Source: Anaerolineales bacterium (GTDB lineage Bacteria; Chloroflexota; Anaerolineae; Anaerolineales; Villigracilaceae). Taken from it: a stretch of 64,000 nt of DNA. Below the pieces are notes generated by a model. It did no database searches. It was given only the letters and a program-made list of their open reading frames with translations, and was not told the DNA's origin. Position numbers and translations under genes: made by a program. This document shows positions 16,918-25,289 of the stretch, in pieces. The stretch covers positions 115,761 through 179,760 of the forward strand of contig JACKAW010000008.1 of the NCBI GenBank assembly GCA_020634885.1. Direction: 5' to 3'. Each line of letters starts with the position of its first letter. Position 1 is the first letter of the stretch.

Positions 16918-18810
16918 ATGAAGGGATTCTTTTCTAGCGCCCTTGCCCGGGGCTTGTTCTGGCAGTTGATCGGCACCCTTGTGGGCGCCGGCATTGTCAC
17001 TGGCATTCGCCCTTTAATGGGCTTGAATGCGCTTGACACATTCTTCTTCACTGAACCTGCCTGGGTTTTGGGCGGCTTTTTTGGCGCACTGTTCTTCCTC
17101 GGCGGTTCTGGTGTAGTTAGCGATTGGTACAAGTGGGCGCGCGGTATTGATACGCCTGAACACCATGAAGATCATCACACAGGCGCAGCCAAATACATCA
17201 ACGTTTCGCTTGACCACAAGGTGATCGGTATTCAATACACCATCACCGCCCTGGTGTTGATCGGCATTGGCGGTTTGTTCGCCTTGATTTTCCGTACCGA
17301 GTTGGCTTCTTCCCAGCTTCAGTTCCTAACGACGGATATGAAACTGTTCAACCAGAACGGACCTCAGTTGTACAACACCCTGATGTCTCTGCACGGTATG
17401 ATCATGATCGTTTCGATCCTGCTGGGCACGGCGGGCTTCATTAACTATGTTGTGCCGCTTTTGCTTGGCGCACAGGATATGGCATTTCCGCGTCTTAACG
17501 CTTTCTCTTTCTGGATCGCCGTTCCTGCCGCCGTTCTTCTGTTGATGAGCCTTTTCCTGGGTGGTTTTGACACCGGTTGGACGGGCTACCCGCCCCTTTC
17601 TGCCCGCGCCCCTGTGGGTATGCAGATGTTCTTCCTCGGCGTTTTCGTTGCAGGTTGGTCTTCCATTCTCGGCTCCTTGAATGTGATCGTAACCGTGCTG
17701 CGTATGCGTGCCAAAGGCATGACCGCCTGGCGTTTGCCCATTCTCGTTTGGGCAGCACTTGCCACAGCCCTCATTGCATTGACCGCTACCCAGTTGATCG
17801 GTCTTTCCTTCCAGTTGGTGATGTTCCAGCGTCTTTTTGGCATGGGTTTCTTTGACCCTGCCAAAGGCGGCAACCCGGTGCTCTTCCAGCACTTGTTCTG
17901 GTTCTACTCACACCCTGCTGTGTACGTGTTCATTCTCCCCGGCTTGGGCGTGATCTCTGAACTGCTTCCTGTGTTTGTTCGCAAACCCCTCTTTGGGTAT
18001 CGCTGGATCGCCATGTCTTCTTTGGGGATCGCATTGGTTGGCTTTGTTGTTTGGGCGCATCACATGTATACCTCAGGTATGAATGAATACCTGCGCTTAC
18101 CGTTCATGTATAGCACATTGCTGGTGGCTATTCCTACAGGTGTAAAGTTCTTCTCCTGGGTGGCTACGATCTGGAAAGGGAAGATTTCAACCCCAACCCC
18201 AATGCTTTTTGTACTTGGCGGTATTGTCGTCTTCCTGTTGGGTGGTCTTTCTGGTCCTCCCAATGCAACCGTTTCCACCGACCTTCAACTACAAGATACA
18301 TACTGGATCGTTGGTCACTTCCACGATACCATCTTCGGCGGATTTGTATTCCCGTTCTTTGCTGCGATCTATTATTGGTTCCCCAAGGCAACAGGACGCA
18401 GAATGAACGAGACCCTCGGTAAGATTCACTTCTGGTTGATGACCCCCTCGTTCTTCGTTTTATCACTGGGTATGATGTATGTCGGCTTGCTCGGTATGCG
18501 CCGCCGTATTGTAGATTACGATCCTGCATTGGGTATTGATAATGCGCACTTTATTCTAACCATTGCGGCGTTCCTGATCGCCCTCTCTGTCATCATCTTC
18601 CTCTACAACTTCTTCAACAGCATCAAGAACGGCGAAAAGGCGGAAGGTAACTTGTGGAACTCCCGCTCACCCGAATGGCAGGTTCCATCCCCCATGCCTG
18701 CACATAACTACGAACAGCCTTTTGAAGTGGTTGGCGAACCGTACGATTATGGTTTGAACGATGGCGGCTTTGTCAAATTCGTTGAACCCGCCAAAAGCAA
18801 AAAGCACTAA
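16918..18810 (+). CDS. ctaD: Cytochrome c oxidase subunit I, A2-type haem-copper oxidase
   Basis: The protein has 630 residues. About 75 N-terminal residues with two membrane spans precede the conserved core. Ligands seen are His159 (SLHGM, low-spin haem), His332 and Tyr336 (YSHPAVY, CuB and the His-Tyr cross-link), His381-His382 (WAHHMYTSGM, CuB), and His467 and His469 (VGHFHDT, haem a3 and haem a). The YSHP motif in place of the Glu-containing GHPEVY marks the A2 subfamily, in which Tyr/Ser take over the end of the D-channel. It reduces oxygen and pumps protons. It follows coxB by 21 bases and is followed by the subunit IV-III fusion. Confidence 0.95.
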   Translation: MKGFFSSALARGLFWQLIGTLVGAGIVTGIRPLMGLNALDTFFFTEPAWVLGGFFGALFFLGGSGVVSDWYKWARGIDTPEHHEDHHTGAAKYINVSLDHKVIGIQYTITALVLIGIGGLFALIFRTELASSQLQFLTTDMKLFNQNGPQLYNTLMSLHGMIMIVSILLGTAGFINYVVPLLLGAQDMAFPRLNAFSFWIAVPAAVLLLMSLFLGGFDTGWTGYPPLSARAPVGMQMFFLGVFVAGWSSILGSLNVIVTVLRMRAKGMTAWRLPILVWAALATALIALTATQLIGLSFQLVMFQRLFGMGFFDPAKGGNPVLFQHLFWFYSHPAVYVFILPGLGVISELLPVFVRKPLFGYRWIAMSSLGIALVGFVVWAHHMYTSGMNEYLRLPFMYSTLLVAIPTGVKFFSWVATIWKGKISTPTPMLFVLGGIVVFLLGGLSGPPNATVSTDLQLQDTYWIVGHFHDTIFGGFVFPFFAAIYYWFPKATGRRMNETLGKIHFWLMTPSFFVLSLGMMYVGLLGMRRRIVDYDPALGIDNAHFILTIAAFLIALSVIIFLYNFFNSIKNGEKAEGNLWNSRSPEWQVPSPMPAHNYEQPFEVVGEPYDYGLNDGGFVKFVEPAKSKKH

Positions 18811-18828
18811 AGGCGAGGAGTGTAATAC

Positions 18829-19614
18829 ATGGCACATTCACAAAATAAGTCATCAGACCTTGGTCAGGGCGTGGTGATCTTTGTCTACTTGACCGTCCTG
18901 ACCATTCTCGAATATTTTGTAGCGGTTTCCTTCAATGCTACATCCTTGTTGATCGTCGTGGCTGTCATCAAGGCCGCGCTCGTAATGTACTACTACATGC
19001 ACATCTACAAACTCAACGAGACAGATGAAAGCGACGAGAATTCGTATGAATACAAGACCGGCACAAACCGCATTGGTCTCTGGCTATTCCTTCTTTCCGA
19101 TGCATTCGTCTTTGCCGGTTTGTTGGTAATGCGTTCCAACCTGCTGGGACTCACCCGCCCGCACCTTAATCAGGTGCTTGGTTTGGGCGTTACCGCAGTC
19201 TTGCTCATCTCTTCCTTCTTTATGAATCGTGGCGAAACCGCCATGAAACACGGCGATATCAAAGGGTTCATGAATAACACCATCATTACCTTTGTGCTGG
19301 GTTTGGGCTTCTTGCTCGGCGTGGTATTGGTAGAATGGCGACTGGCAGCACATGAAGGATTGGTCGCTTCATTTGGCAACCCAACTGTCGGACCATTGGG
19401 CGGCGTCTTCTACATGATGACAGGAATGCACGCCTTCCACGTTTTCACCGGACTTATCTTCCTCGGCGTTGTGTGGAATAATGCCCGCAAAGGCGTTTAC
19501 ACTGCAGAGAAACATTACCCGGTTGAAGCAGCGGCTGTTTACTGGCACTTCGTAGACTTGGTATGGATATTCTTCTACCCAGCCCTGTATTTGATCGGCA
19601 CGGCAGTACAATAA
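18829..19614 (+). CDS. ctaE: Cytochrome c oxidase subunit IV-III fusion
   Basis: The 261-residue protein joins two oxidase subunits. Residues about 13-65 resemble the small bacterial subunit IV (two spans, YLTVLTILEYFVAVSF and VVAVIKAALVMYYYMHIYKL). Residues about 75-261 are subunit III, with GLWLFLLSDAFVFAGLL, TGMHAFHVFTGLIFL and the ending VYWHFVDLVWIFFYPALYL. In many operons subunit IV is a separate small gene after subunit III; here it is placed in front and fused. A strong terminator follows, so coxB-ctaD-ctaE is a unit. Confidence 0.9.
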   Translation: MAHSQNKSSDLGQGVVIFVYLTVLTILEYFVAVSFNATSLLIVVAVIKAALVMYYYMHIYKLNETDESDENSYEYKTGTNRIGLWLFLLSDAFVFAGLLVMRSNLLGLTRPHLNQVLGLGVTAVLLISSFFMNRGETAMKHGDIKGFMNNTIITFVLGLGFLLGVVLVEWRLAAHEGLVASFGNPTVGPLGGVFYMMTGMHAFHVFTGLIFLGVVWNNARKGVYTAEKHYPVEAAAVYWHFVDLVWIFFYPALYLIGTAVQ

Positions 19615-19617
19615 ATC

Positions 19618-19650
19618 AAAAATCCGCCGCCGCAAGGCGGCGGATTTTTT
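19618..19650 (+). terminator. Intrinsic terminator after ctaE
   Basis: AATCCGCCGCC and GGCGGCGGATT form an 11-bp stem with a GCAA tetraloop, followed by T6. It separates the structural oxidase genes from the assembly genes. Confidence 0.9.
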
Positions 19651-19673
19651 AGACTATTAAGAACAGGTTAGAT

Positions 19674-20285
19674 ATGGATAAGAAATTGCTCTGGATTGGC
19701 GGGGGAATCTTAATTATTATCAGCATAGTGATGGCCTTCGCAATTATTTTTGCAAAACCACCCACCTTTAGAGGAACATTATATGGAGAGCCATTTCCTC
19801 CTGCCTCTGAAATTGAATTAAAAAAATCTGACGGAGAAACCTTTCTTCTCAGCGCTCAACGTGGAAAGATCGTCCTCCTCTTTTTTGGCTACACATCCTG
19901 CCCAGATATATGCCCAACCACACTGGCTGAGATGAAAATGCTTATGGATGAACTTGGCGCTGCCAGCCCAAATGTACAGGTTGTTTTCATCTCTGTAGAC
20001 CCAGACCGTGATACGCCTGAAAAAATTCAGACATACGTTGAACATTTCAGCCCGAAATTTTTGGGGCTTTCCGGCTCAATGCAACAACTGGAACCTATCT
20101 GGCAAAACTATTCCATTACACGTGAAACTGTACAAAGCAATTCTGCTTTTGGCGTTATCATCAACCACACCGCCCGGCTTTTCCTTGTAGACCAGCATGG
20201 AAATATGCGCTTGTCTTATGCCTACCAAACCCCCGTGGAAGATATCGCCCATGATATTAACCTGCTACTGGAACAGGAACCATGA
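19674..20285 (+). CDS. sco: SCO1/SenC copper chaperone for oxidase assembly
   Basis: The 203-residue protein has one N-terminal membrane span (about 5-27) and an extracytoplasmic thioredoxin-like domain. The copper site is Cys76-x3-Cys80 (GYTSCPDICPTT) with a His in GVIINHTARLF. DPDRDTPEKIQTYV is the usual SCO segment. It delivers copper to or reduces the CuA site of subunit II. It opens a second operon, and its stop overlaps the next start by four bases (ATGA). No ribosome binding site is evident before its ATG. Confidence 0.92.
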   Translation: MDKKLLWIGGGILIIISIVMAFAIIFAKPPTFRGTLYGEPFPPASEIELKKSDGETFLLSAQRGKIVLLFFGYTSCPDICPTTLAEMKMLMDELGAASPNVQVVFISVDPDRDTPEKIQTYVEHFSPKFLGLSGSMQQLEPIWQNYSITRETVQSNSAFGVIINHTARLFLVDQHGNMRLSYAYQTPVEDIAHDINLLLEQEP

Positions 20286-20782
20286 ACTTCACTTTCAAAA
20301 GAGTTTTGTTTTCCATCTTTTTAGGAATGGCGCTTGCCGCCATTATGACCGAAGCCGCATATTTTTTCCTCAAGAAAGAAAACCGGGAACCAGGGGTCAT
20401 TGAAATCGTGATTCCCGCCGGTACCGGGGAGTTGATCCGCAATGGCGGCGCTTCCCCCAGCCTTCCAAACGATCTGCGATTTGTGGTCGGCGATACATTG
20501 AAGGTGATCAATCAAGACAGCGAGAACCATAAATTAGGTCCCCTATGGATTCCTGCAAACTCATCCGCAACACAACAGCTTGGAACCGAAGAAAACCTGA
20601 TCGTCGAATGCTCCTTTCAAGCGAGTAACTATATTGGTTTTACCGTCCAAGAGCCGGTTACATGGCGCACCCGCTTGTCTGGCATGTTTTTCGCAGGGTT
20701 CCCGCTTAGCATGATCTTTGCAGTGTATGGCGGACTGGTTGGCTCACAAAAAAAGAAAGAAAAAAATGAAGCTGTTGGGTAA
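20282..20782 (+). CDS. Cupredoxin-like membrane protein of unknown function in the oxidase assembly operon
   Basis: The protein has 166 residues. A first span (about 8-26) leads to an extracytoplasmic beta-rich domain (about 38-125), and a second span is at about 133-152. The domain has VVGDTLKVINQDSENHKLGP, where His sits as the first copper ligand does in cupredoxins, and ENLIVECSFQASNYIGFT with a Cys in the right place. The second His and Met ligands are not visible, so copper binding is doubtful. It lies between sco and surf1 with overlaps on both sides, which suggests a role in copper delivery or oxidase assembly. I do not recognise a named family. Confidence 0.6.
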   Translation: MNFTFKRVLFSIFLGMALAAIMTEAAYFFLKKENREPGVIEIVIPAGTGELIRNGGASPSLPNDLRFVVGDTLKVINQDSENHKLGPLWIPANSSATQQLGTEENLIVECSFQASNYIGFTVQEPVTWRTRLSGMFFAGFPLSMIFAVYGGLVGSQKKKEKNEAVG

Positions 20783-21503
20783 GATGTTCTCCTTCAAATG
20801 GCTGCTGACCACCATTTTAGTGTTCATCGGCACCGCAGTCTGCATCCGCCTTGGAATTTGGCAGTTGGATCGGCTCGAACAACGCCGCGCTTTCAATTTT
20901 CAAGTTGAGACCATGCGCGCAGCCGAACCACTCGATCTAGACGAAACCACACCAGATGATATTGCGTCCATGGAATGGCGTGCCATCACCATCACTGGAA
21001 AATATGACTTTGAGAATCAAGTGGCATTGCGAAATCAGTACTACGATGGCAACTACGGATTTCACTTAATTACCCCGCTTCATTACTACGGAGGAACTGT
21101 CCTTGTAAACCGAGGCTGGATCCCCGCTGAAAGCGACTCGGCTCCGCAAGACTGGCGAATGTACGATGAAGCAGGGGAGGTGACCCTAACAGGGCAGATC
21201 CGGCTTGGGCATGGCAAACCAGCCTTCGGCGGCGTTGCCGATGCGCTGCCCATTGATGGCTCACACCTTGAGGTGTGGAATAATCTCGATGTGGAAAAAA
21301 TATCCACCCAGATGCCGTATCCCATTCTCGGTATTTATATCCAACCTGTTGTTGATGCAAACGACCTGACGCCTCCCATACCCTACCAACCGATTATTGA
21401 ATTGACGGAAGGTTCGCACTTCGGGTATGCTTTGCAGTGGTTCACGTTTGCAAGCATCCTATTTTTAGGATACCCATTCTATCTGCGAAAACAGGACGAT
21501 TGA
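20766..21503 (+). CDS. SURF1 family oxidase assembly protein
   Basis: The start ATG at 20766 lies inside the end of the previous gene; an upstream in-frame alternative at 20718 is less likely. The protein has 245 residues with N-terminal (about 10-28) and C-terminal (about 215-235) membrane spans. Typical SURF1 blocks are RLGIWQLDRLEQRRAFN, MEWRAITITGKYDFENQ, YGFHLITPL and VLVNRGWIP. SURF1 helps insert haem a into subunit I. It is translated in overlap with the cupredoxin-like gene and is followed after four bases by the haem synthesis fusion. Confidence 0.88.
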   Translation: MKLLGKMFSFKWLLTTILVFIGTAVCIRLGIWQLDRLEQRRAFNFQVETMRAAEPLDLDETTPDDIASMEWRAITITGKYDFENQVALRNQYYDGNYGFHLITPLHYYGGTVLVNRGWIPAESDSAPQDWRMYDEAGEVTLTGQIRLGHGKPAFGGVADALPIDGSHLEVWNNLDVEKISTQMPYPILGIYIQPVVDANDLTPPIPYQPIIELTEGSHFGYALQWFTFASILFLGYPFYLRKQDD

Positions 21504-21507
21504 AATA

Positions 21508-22824
21508 ATGAAGTATTCTCTAAAAACCTCTTTTGCCCGTCATGTGGCGTTGCTGCTGTCGGTGATCTTTTTACTTACTGTAGTGGGACGTGTGGTGACC
21601 GTGACCGGCGCATCCTTTTATTGCAATGGTTTTCCTCTTTGTAAACCAACGGCTCCCATTGGTTACTTGAAATTATTGCATCTATTCCTGGTGGCGCTCG
21701 CTTCGGTTTCCATGTATGCGGTGTGGCGCAAGGCGTGGCGTGAACAGCGGCATCACCAGGTTCTGCTTCCGCTTACCACCATTACAGGGATGTTGTTTTT
21801 GGGGCAGGCGCTTGTTGGCGCAGTGATCGTTACGCGGGCGTACCCCTTGCATTTGGTGGTGTTGCATACATTTACCGCCATTTCGTTATGGATTTCGCTT
21901 GCCATGCTGGTTTTCATATCTGGAACACTCCAGGAAGATGGCAAGGCAGATTATCAATTTGACCAAAAACAGAGGGTGAAAGATTTCTTTATTCTCTCCA
22001 AGCCCGTTATTGTTTTGCTGCTGCTCGTTACCACTTATGGCGGGTTGGTGGCAGGCGGTAAGGCGTGGCCCTCTGCTTCACTTACCTTTTGGACATTGTT
22101 CGGCGGTGCGATGGCAGCGGCGGGCTCAAGCGCATTGAACCAGTATATCGACCGTGAACTGGATAAGAATATGCAGCGCACCTCCAAACGCCCCCTGGCT
22201 GATGGACGCTTGACCGCCGCAGAAGGTCTTTCATACGGATTGGCATTGTGCCTTGCCAGTTATTATGTGATGGCAGGTTATGTGAATCTGCTTGCGGCTT
22301 TGCTTTCACTGGCGGGCATTTTTTATTATGTCTTTTTCTATAGTGTCTGGTTGAAGAAGGCAACGGTGCAAAATATAGTGATCGGAGGCGGTGCGGGGGC
22401 AATTCCGCCGATGGTGGGGTGGGCGGCGGCGGCGGGCAGCCTAAACCTCGCAGCATGGATTTTGTTCGCCATCATTTTTATGTGGACCCCGCCGCATTTC
22501 TGGGCGTTGGCAATTGTCCGCATGAAAGATTATGAACGTGCCGGGGTGCCCATGCTGCCGGTTGTGGAAGGGGAGGAGAAGACCCGCAAGCAAATTTTAA
22601 TTTACACGATCATACTGATCGCTGTGACCTTACTGCTCCCCGCCTTGAACTTTGCGGGAATGGTCTACCTTGTTTCGGCAGTTGTATTGGGATTGTTCCT
22701 TTTTTATGCTGCATGGCGGGTTTTCCGCGAAGGGGGCAACAAGGTGGCATGGATGATGTACCGCTGGTCTAGTATGTATCTCGCGTTCATTTTTTTGGCG
22801 CTGATGATTGATGCTGTGTTGTAG
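21508..22824 (+). CDS. ctaB: Half-length CtaA/COX15-like domain fused to haem O synthase CtaB
   Basis: The protein has 438 residues. Residues about 1-145 hold four membrane spans that resemble one half of a haem A synthase (CtaA), with His in KLLHLFLVAL (about 56) and VVLHTFTAI (about 117). Residues about 155-438 are protohaem IX farnesyltransferase of the UbiA family, with NQYIDRELDKNMQRTSKRPL as first Asp-rich motif and MWTPPHFWALAIVRMKDYERAG as second. CtaB adds a farnesyl tail to haem b to give haem O. CtaA would then oxidise it to haem A. Only four CtaA helices instead of eight are present. It is last in the assembly operon. Confidence 0.9.
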   Translation: MKYSLKTSFARHVALLLSVIFLLTVVGRVVTVTGASFYCNGFPLCKPTAPIGYLKLLHLFLVALASVSMYAVWRKAWREQRHHQVLLPLTTITGMLFLGQALVGAVIVTRAYPLHLVVLHTFTAISLWISLAMLVFISGTLQEDGKADYQFDQKQRVKDFFILSKPVIVLLLLVTTYGGLVAGGKAWPSASLTFWTLFGGAMAAAGSSALNQYIDRELDKNMQRTSKRPLADGRLTAAEGLSYGLALCLASYYVMAGYVNLLAALLSLAGIFYYVFFYSVWLKKATVQNIVIGGGAGAIPPMVGWAAAAGSLNLAAWILFAIIFMWTPPHFWALAIVRMKDYERAGVPMLPVVEGEEKTRKQILIYTIILIAVTLLLPALNFAGMVYLVSAVVLGLFLFYAAWRVFREGGNKVAWMMYRWSSMYLAFIFLALMIDAVL

Positions 22825-22833
22825 GTTAGATGT

Positions 22834-22870
22834 GAAAAGTGCCTCGAAACATTGTTTCGAGGCACTTTTC
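22834..22870. terminator. Bidirectional hairpin terminator
   Basis: GAAAAGTGCCTCGAAAC and GTTTCGAGGCACTTTTC form a 17-bp perfect stem with a three-base loop between two convergent genes. The T and A tracts lie in the stem ends. Confidence 0.8.
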
Positions 22871-22892
22871 ATTAATAACGGATTGTGGATGT

Positions 22893-24335
22893 TTATGGGG
22901 TTCTTTGAATAATAACTATTTGATCGTCGCCATAAACTTGTTTCCATTCAAGCGGCGGAAGTTTGTATATTAATTCTTGGTGCGGCTCAAGCAGAATTAG
23001 ATTAATGCCGTAGGTATTAAGCAGCTCGATACCTTTGGGTGTGCCGTTGGTAATATTCATCCACTCTTGAATAATTTTGTTACCATATAAGTCGGCACGT
23101 CCGTCAATGAAGACGGGATATTCAGGTAAAGCCCATAACAAGTAGCCGCCGAAGTTGTAAGAGTTGAATATGGGTCCTTGGGGTTGGTTTATCTTCATCC
23201 AGGTGATGGCGGCGGTGGGGTAGTTCTCGTCCACTTTTTCGGGCTGAGAGGCGAGGAAGGCATTCCCCAGCGCGGCAGCGATTAAGGAGAATCCGAGCAG
23301 GGTGTTGAGAAAGGCTGTGAGGGGGCGTGGCAGGCTTGGGCGGGGGGTGAGGCGTTTTTCCTTTTGGAAGTTTAACAGGGCTGCGTTCACCCAATCTGCA
23401 AGCAGGGGCGCGGCAACAATGGCGGCGATGGCGATGTTCCGTTGGGCAACGAAGGTTAGGTAGGAGAATCCGAGTATTTTGATGAGTTGTCCCCATTGCG
23501 TCGGTTTGGGGGCAAAGGGTGAAAGCAGCAGAAGCAGGAAGAGCATCCAAAGGAAGGGGTGAAAATCGACGCGGTGAAAATCAGGGGAGAGCCATTCCTG
23601 AATTTGCATGGAGACATCCACTTGCTGAAAGGGGAGCTTCCAAATGGCTATGCCGTTCGGATTCAAGCCGATTGCCAATGCGGAGAGTCCCGTCCAAAAC
23701 AGGAGGCTGCGAGTTTCTTTCCATATCTCTGCGCGTGCCTCTGGCTGGAAGTAAAGCGAGATGACATTCCCTGCAATGTGAGCAGCGAGAAGGAGGAAGC
23801 CCCAGATCCATCCGCCGTGCAGGTTTGCCCAAACAGCAAAGAGGATCGGCAGCCACCAATGCGGACGTTTCTTTGCGAGCCAGGCATCCAGCAGTGCAAC
23901 GATAAAGAACGAAATAATCTGCGGACGCGGACCCCAAATGGGGGCGGCGGCAAGGGCGGCGAGAATTAGCACGAAAGAATTAACGAAGGGCTTCCCATTC
24001 ATGCGGCGCGCGAGGGTATGAAATGAGGCAACACCGGTTAGCGACACAAAGAGAGTAATGGAAAAATAGCCGCCGATTGAGTAAAGTGAAGCGATTAAAA
24101 TTTCTGATATCCAAAAGGCGTTTACCCAGGGCGCCCCAAATTGGGTATAACTGAAAACGTCGGTCAGCAGAATTTGCTTCTGTTCAAGCATTGCCTGTCC
24201 CGCGCGCAGATGCCACCATAGGTCGGCATCCACTGGGGTACGGGTGAATAGGATGAAGATCAGAGCGAGGGTTGTAAAATTCACCAGTCGTTCTATATTT
24301 TTTTGTTCGGAAGTTATGGAGGTTTCTTGAGTCAT
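22893..24335 (-). CDS. Multi-pass membrane protein, possibly of the GT-C glycosyltransferase fold
   Basis: The protein has 480 residues with about 10-11 membrane spans and a soluble C terminus (about 385-480). The first outer loop has TPVDADLWWHLRAGQAML, where the Asp pair resembles the catalytic loop of GT-C enzymes. WGPRPQIISFF and ANLHGGWIWGF are other conserved-looking segments. The C-terminal part has FNSYNFGGYLLWALPEYPVFIDGRADLYG, common in such hypothetical proteins. A glycosyltransfer or surface-polysaccharide role is only inferred. Its ATG overlaps the start of the divergent gene by nine bases, so the two must share regulatory DNA inside each other's coding ends. Confidence 0.7.
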   Translation of the reverse strand: MTQETSITSEQKNIERLVNFTTLALIFILFTRTPVDADLWWHLRAGQAMLEQKQILLTDVFSYTQFGAPWVNAFWISEILIASLYSIGGYFSITLFVSLTGVASFHTLARRMNGKPFVNSFVLILAALAAAPIWGPRPQIISFFIVALLDAWLAKKRPHWWLPILFAVWANLHGGWIWGFLLLAAHIAGNVISLYFQPEARAEIWKETRSLLFWTGLSALAIGLNPNGIAIWKLPFQQVDVSMQIQEWLSPDFHRVDFHPFLWMLFLLLLLSPFAPKPTQWGQLIKILGFSYLTFVAQRNIAIAAIVAAPLLADWVNAALLNFQKEKRLTPRPSLPRPLTAFLNTLLGFSLIAAALGNAFLASQPEKVDENYPTAAITWMKINQPQGPIFNSYNFGGYLLWALPEYPVFIDGRADLYGNKIIQEWMNITNGTPKGIELLNTYGINLILLEPHQELIYKLPPLEWKQVYGDDQIVIIQRTP

Positions 24336-25250
24336 TTTTCAAATCGTGAACGCTTATTTTGGGTTGCGGCGCTTGGCGCCGCGTTGGGTCTTGTGCTTGC
24401 TTCTTTCCGCTTGCCGGGCGGGGACGATCTATATCGGTATTACCTGCCGTTCGAACAGGGCTGTCTCGATTGTGGATTTGTCCCATATTATGCCCAATGG
24501 TTTCTTCTGCCGTTACGTGCCCTGCCAGATTATCCACTGGCATGGGGTGTCTGGTCCATTGTCAGTGTTACCGGTTTTTTATCATTGGCTTATTTTACAC
24601 GTGTAAACCCGCTGTTTCTGTTGGTTTCATACCCAATGCTTGGGCAAATTTGGCTGGGGCAGGTGGATGTGCTGGTGGCATTTGGTTTGGTCATTTTTCT
24701 TTTTGCAAAAAATCCTTACCTGCGCGGCGTTGGGATTATTTTAGCATTGAGCAAGCCGCAATTGACATTCATTCCGATTGCATTTGGATTGCTATTGGAA
24801 TCGCCTCGCCTCTGGCTCAAGCTGATGCTTGTTCCTGTTGCCGTGCTTGGCGCCAGTCTGCTGGCTTTTGGCTGGGCGTGGCCCCTGTACTGGATCAAAA
24901 ATGCTGCTTCTGCCTTGCCCGTCCATGTTTGGCGGCTGGCAAGTTTGGACGTGTGGCGTTTTGGGGTTTTCCTTGTGCCGTTGCCATTGTTGTTCAAGGA
25001 CAAACGTCAACGATTGACTGCGGGCTTGTTGTTATCTGCTTTAGCCACCCCATTTTATGGTGTTTATTCCTACGTGCTATTCCTGTTATTCGAAAACAAA
25101 TGGTGGATGCTTGCGCTTTCCTACATTTGGATGCTGGGTTTCTTTTTCTGGCAAGAATCTGCGATGCGGTTGGCGTGGATTTTGCCGTTGGGTTCGCTTG
25201 CGTGGATGGTATATCAGAACTTGCAAGAACGCCGCGCTGGGCAGACCTAA
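24327..25250 (+). CDS. GT87/DUF2029-like membrane glycosyltransferase candidate
   Basis: The TTG at 24327 is chosen since GGAGG lies 5 bases upstream. The product has 307 residues with about eight membrane spans. GGDDLYRYYLPFEQG in the first outer loop and SYPMLGQIWLGQVDVLVAFGLVIF followed by GIILALSKPQLTFIP resemble the DUF2029/GT87 family, whose known members use polyprenyl-phosphate sugars. The acceptor cannot be told. It is head-to-head with another GT-C-like gene, so both may act in the same envelope pathway. Confidence 0.65.
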   Translation: MSHFSNRERLFWVAALGAALGLVLASFRLPGGDDLYRYYLPFEQGCLDCGFVPYYAQWFLLPLRALPDYPLAWGVWSIVSVTGFLSLAYFTRVNPLFLLVSYPMLGQIWLGQVDVLVAFGLVIFLFAKNPYLRGVGIILALSKPQLTFIPIAFGLLLESPRLWLKLMLVPVAVLGASLLAFGWAWPLYWIKNAASALPVHVWRLASLDVWRFGVFLVPLPLLFKDKRQRLTAGLLLSALATPFYGVYSYVLFLLFENKWWMLALSYIWMLGFFFWQESAMRLAWILPLGSLAWMVYQNLQERRAGQT

Positions 25251-25252
25251 AC

Positions 25253-25283
25253 AAAAAACGCCGCAGATCGCGGCGTCTTTTTG
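25253..25283. terminator. Bidirectional terminator between the GT87-like gene and sigA
   Basis: ACGCCGC (25258-25264) and GCGGCGT (25270-25276) form the stem, with A6 before and T5 after it. Confidence 0.85.
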
Positions 25284-25289
25284 TAACTT

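Noticed and set aside
17326..17892. A 188-codon minus-strand ORF inside ctaD.
   Set aside because: It is antisense to the strongly conserved oxidase core, with a low-complexity, charged translation and no start signals.
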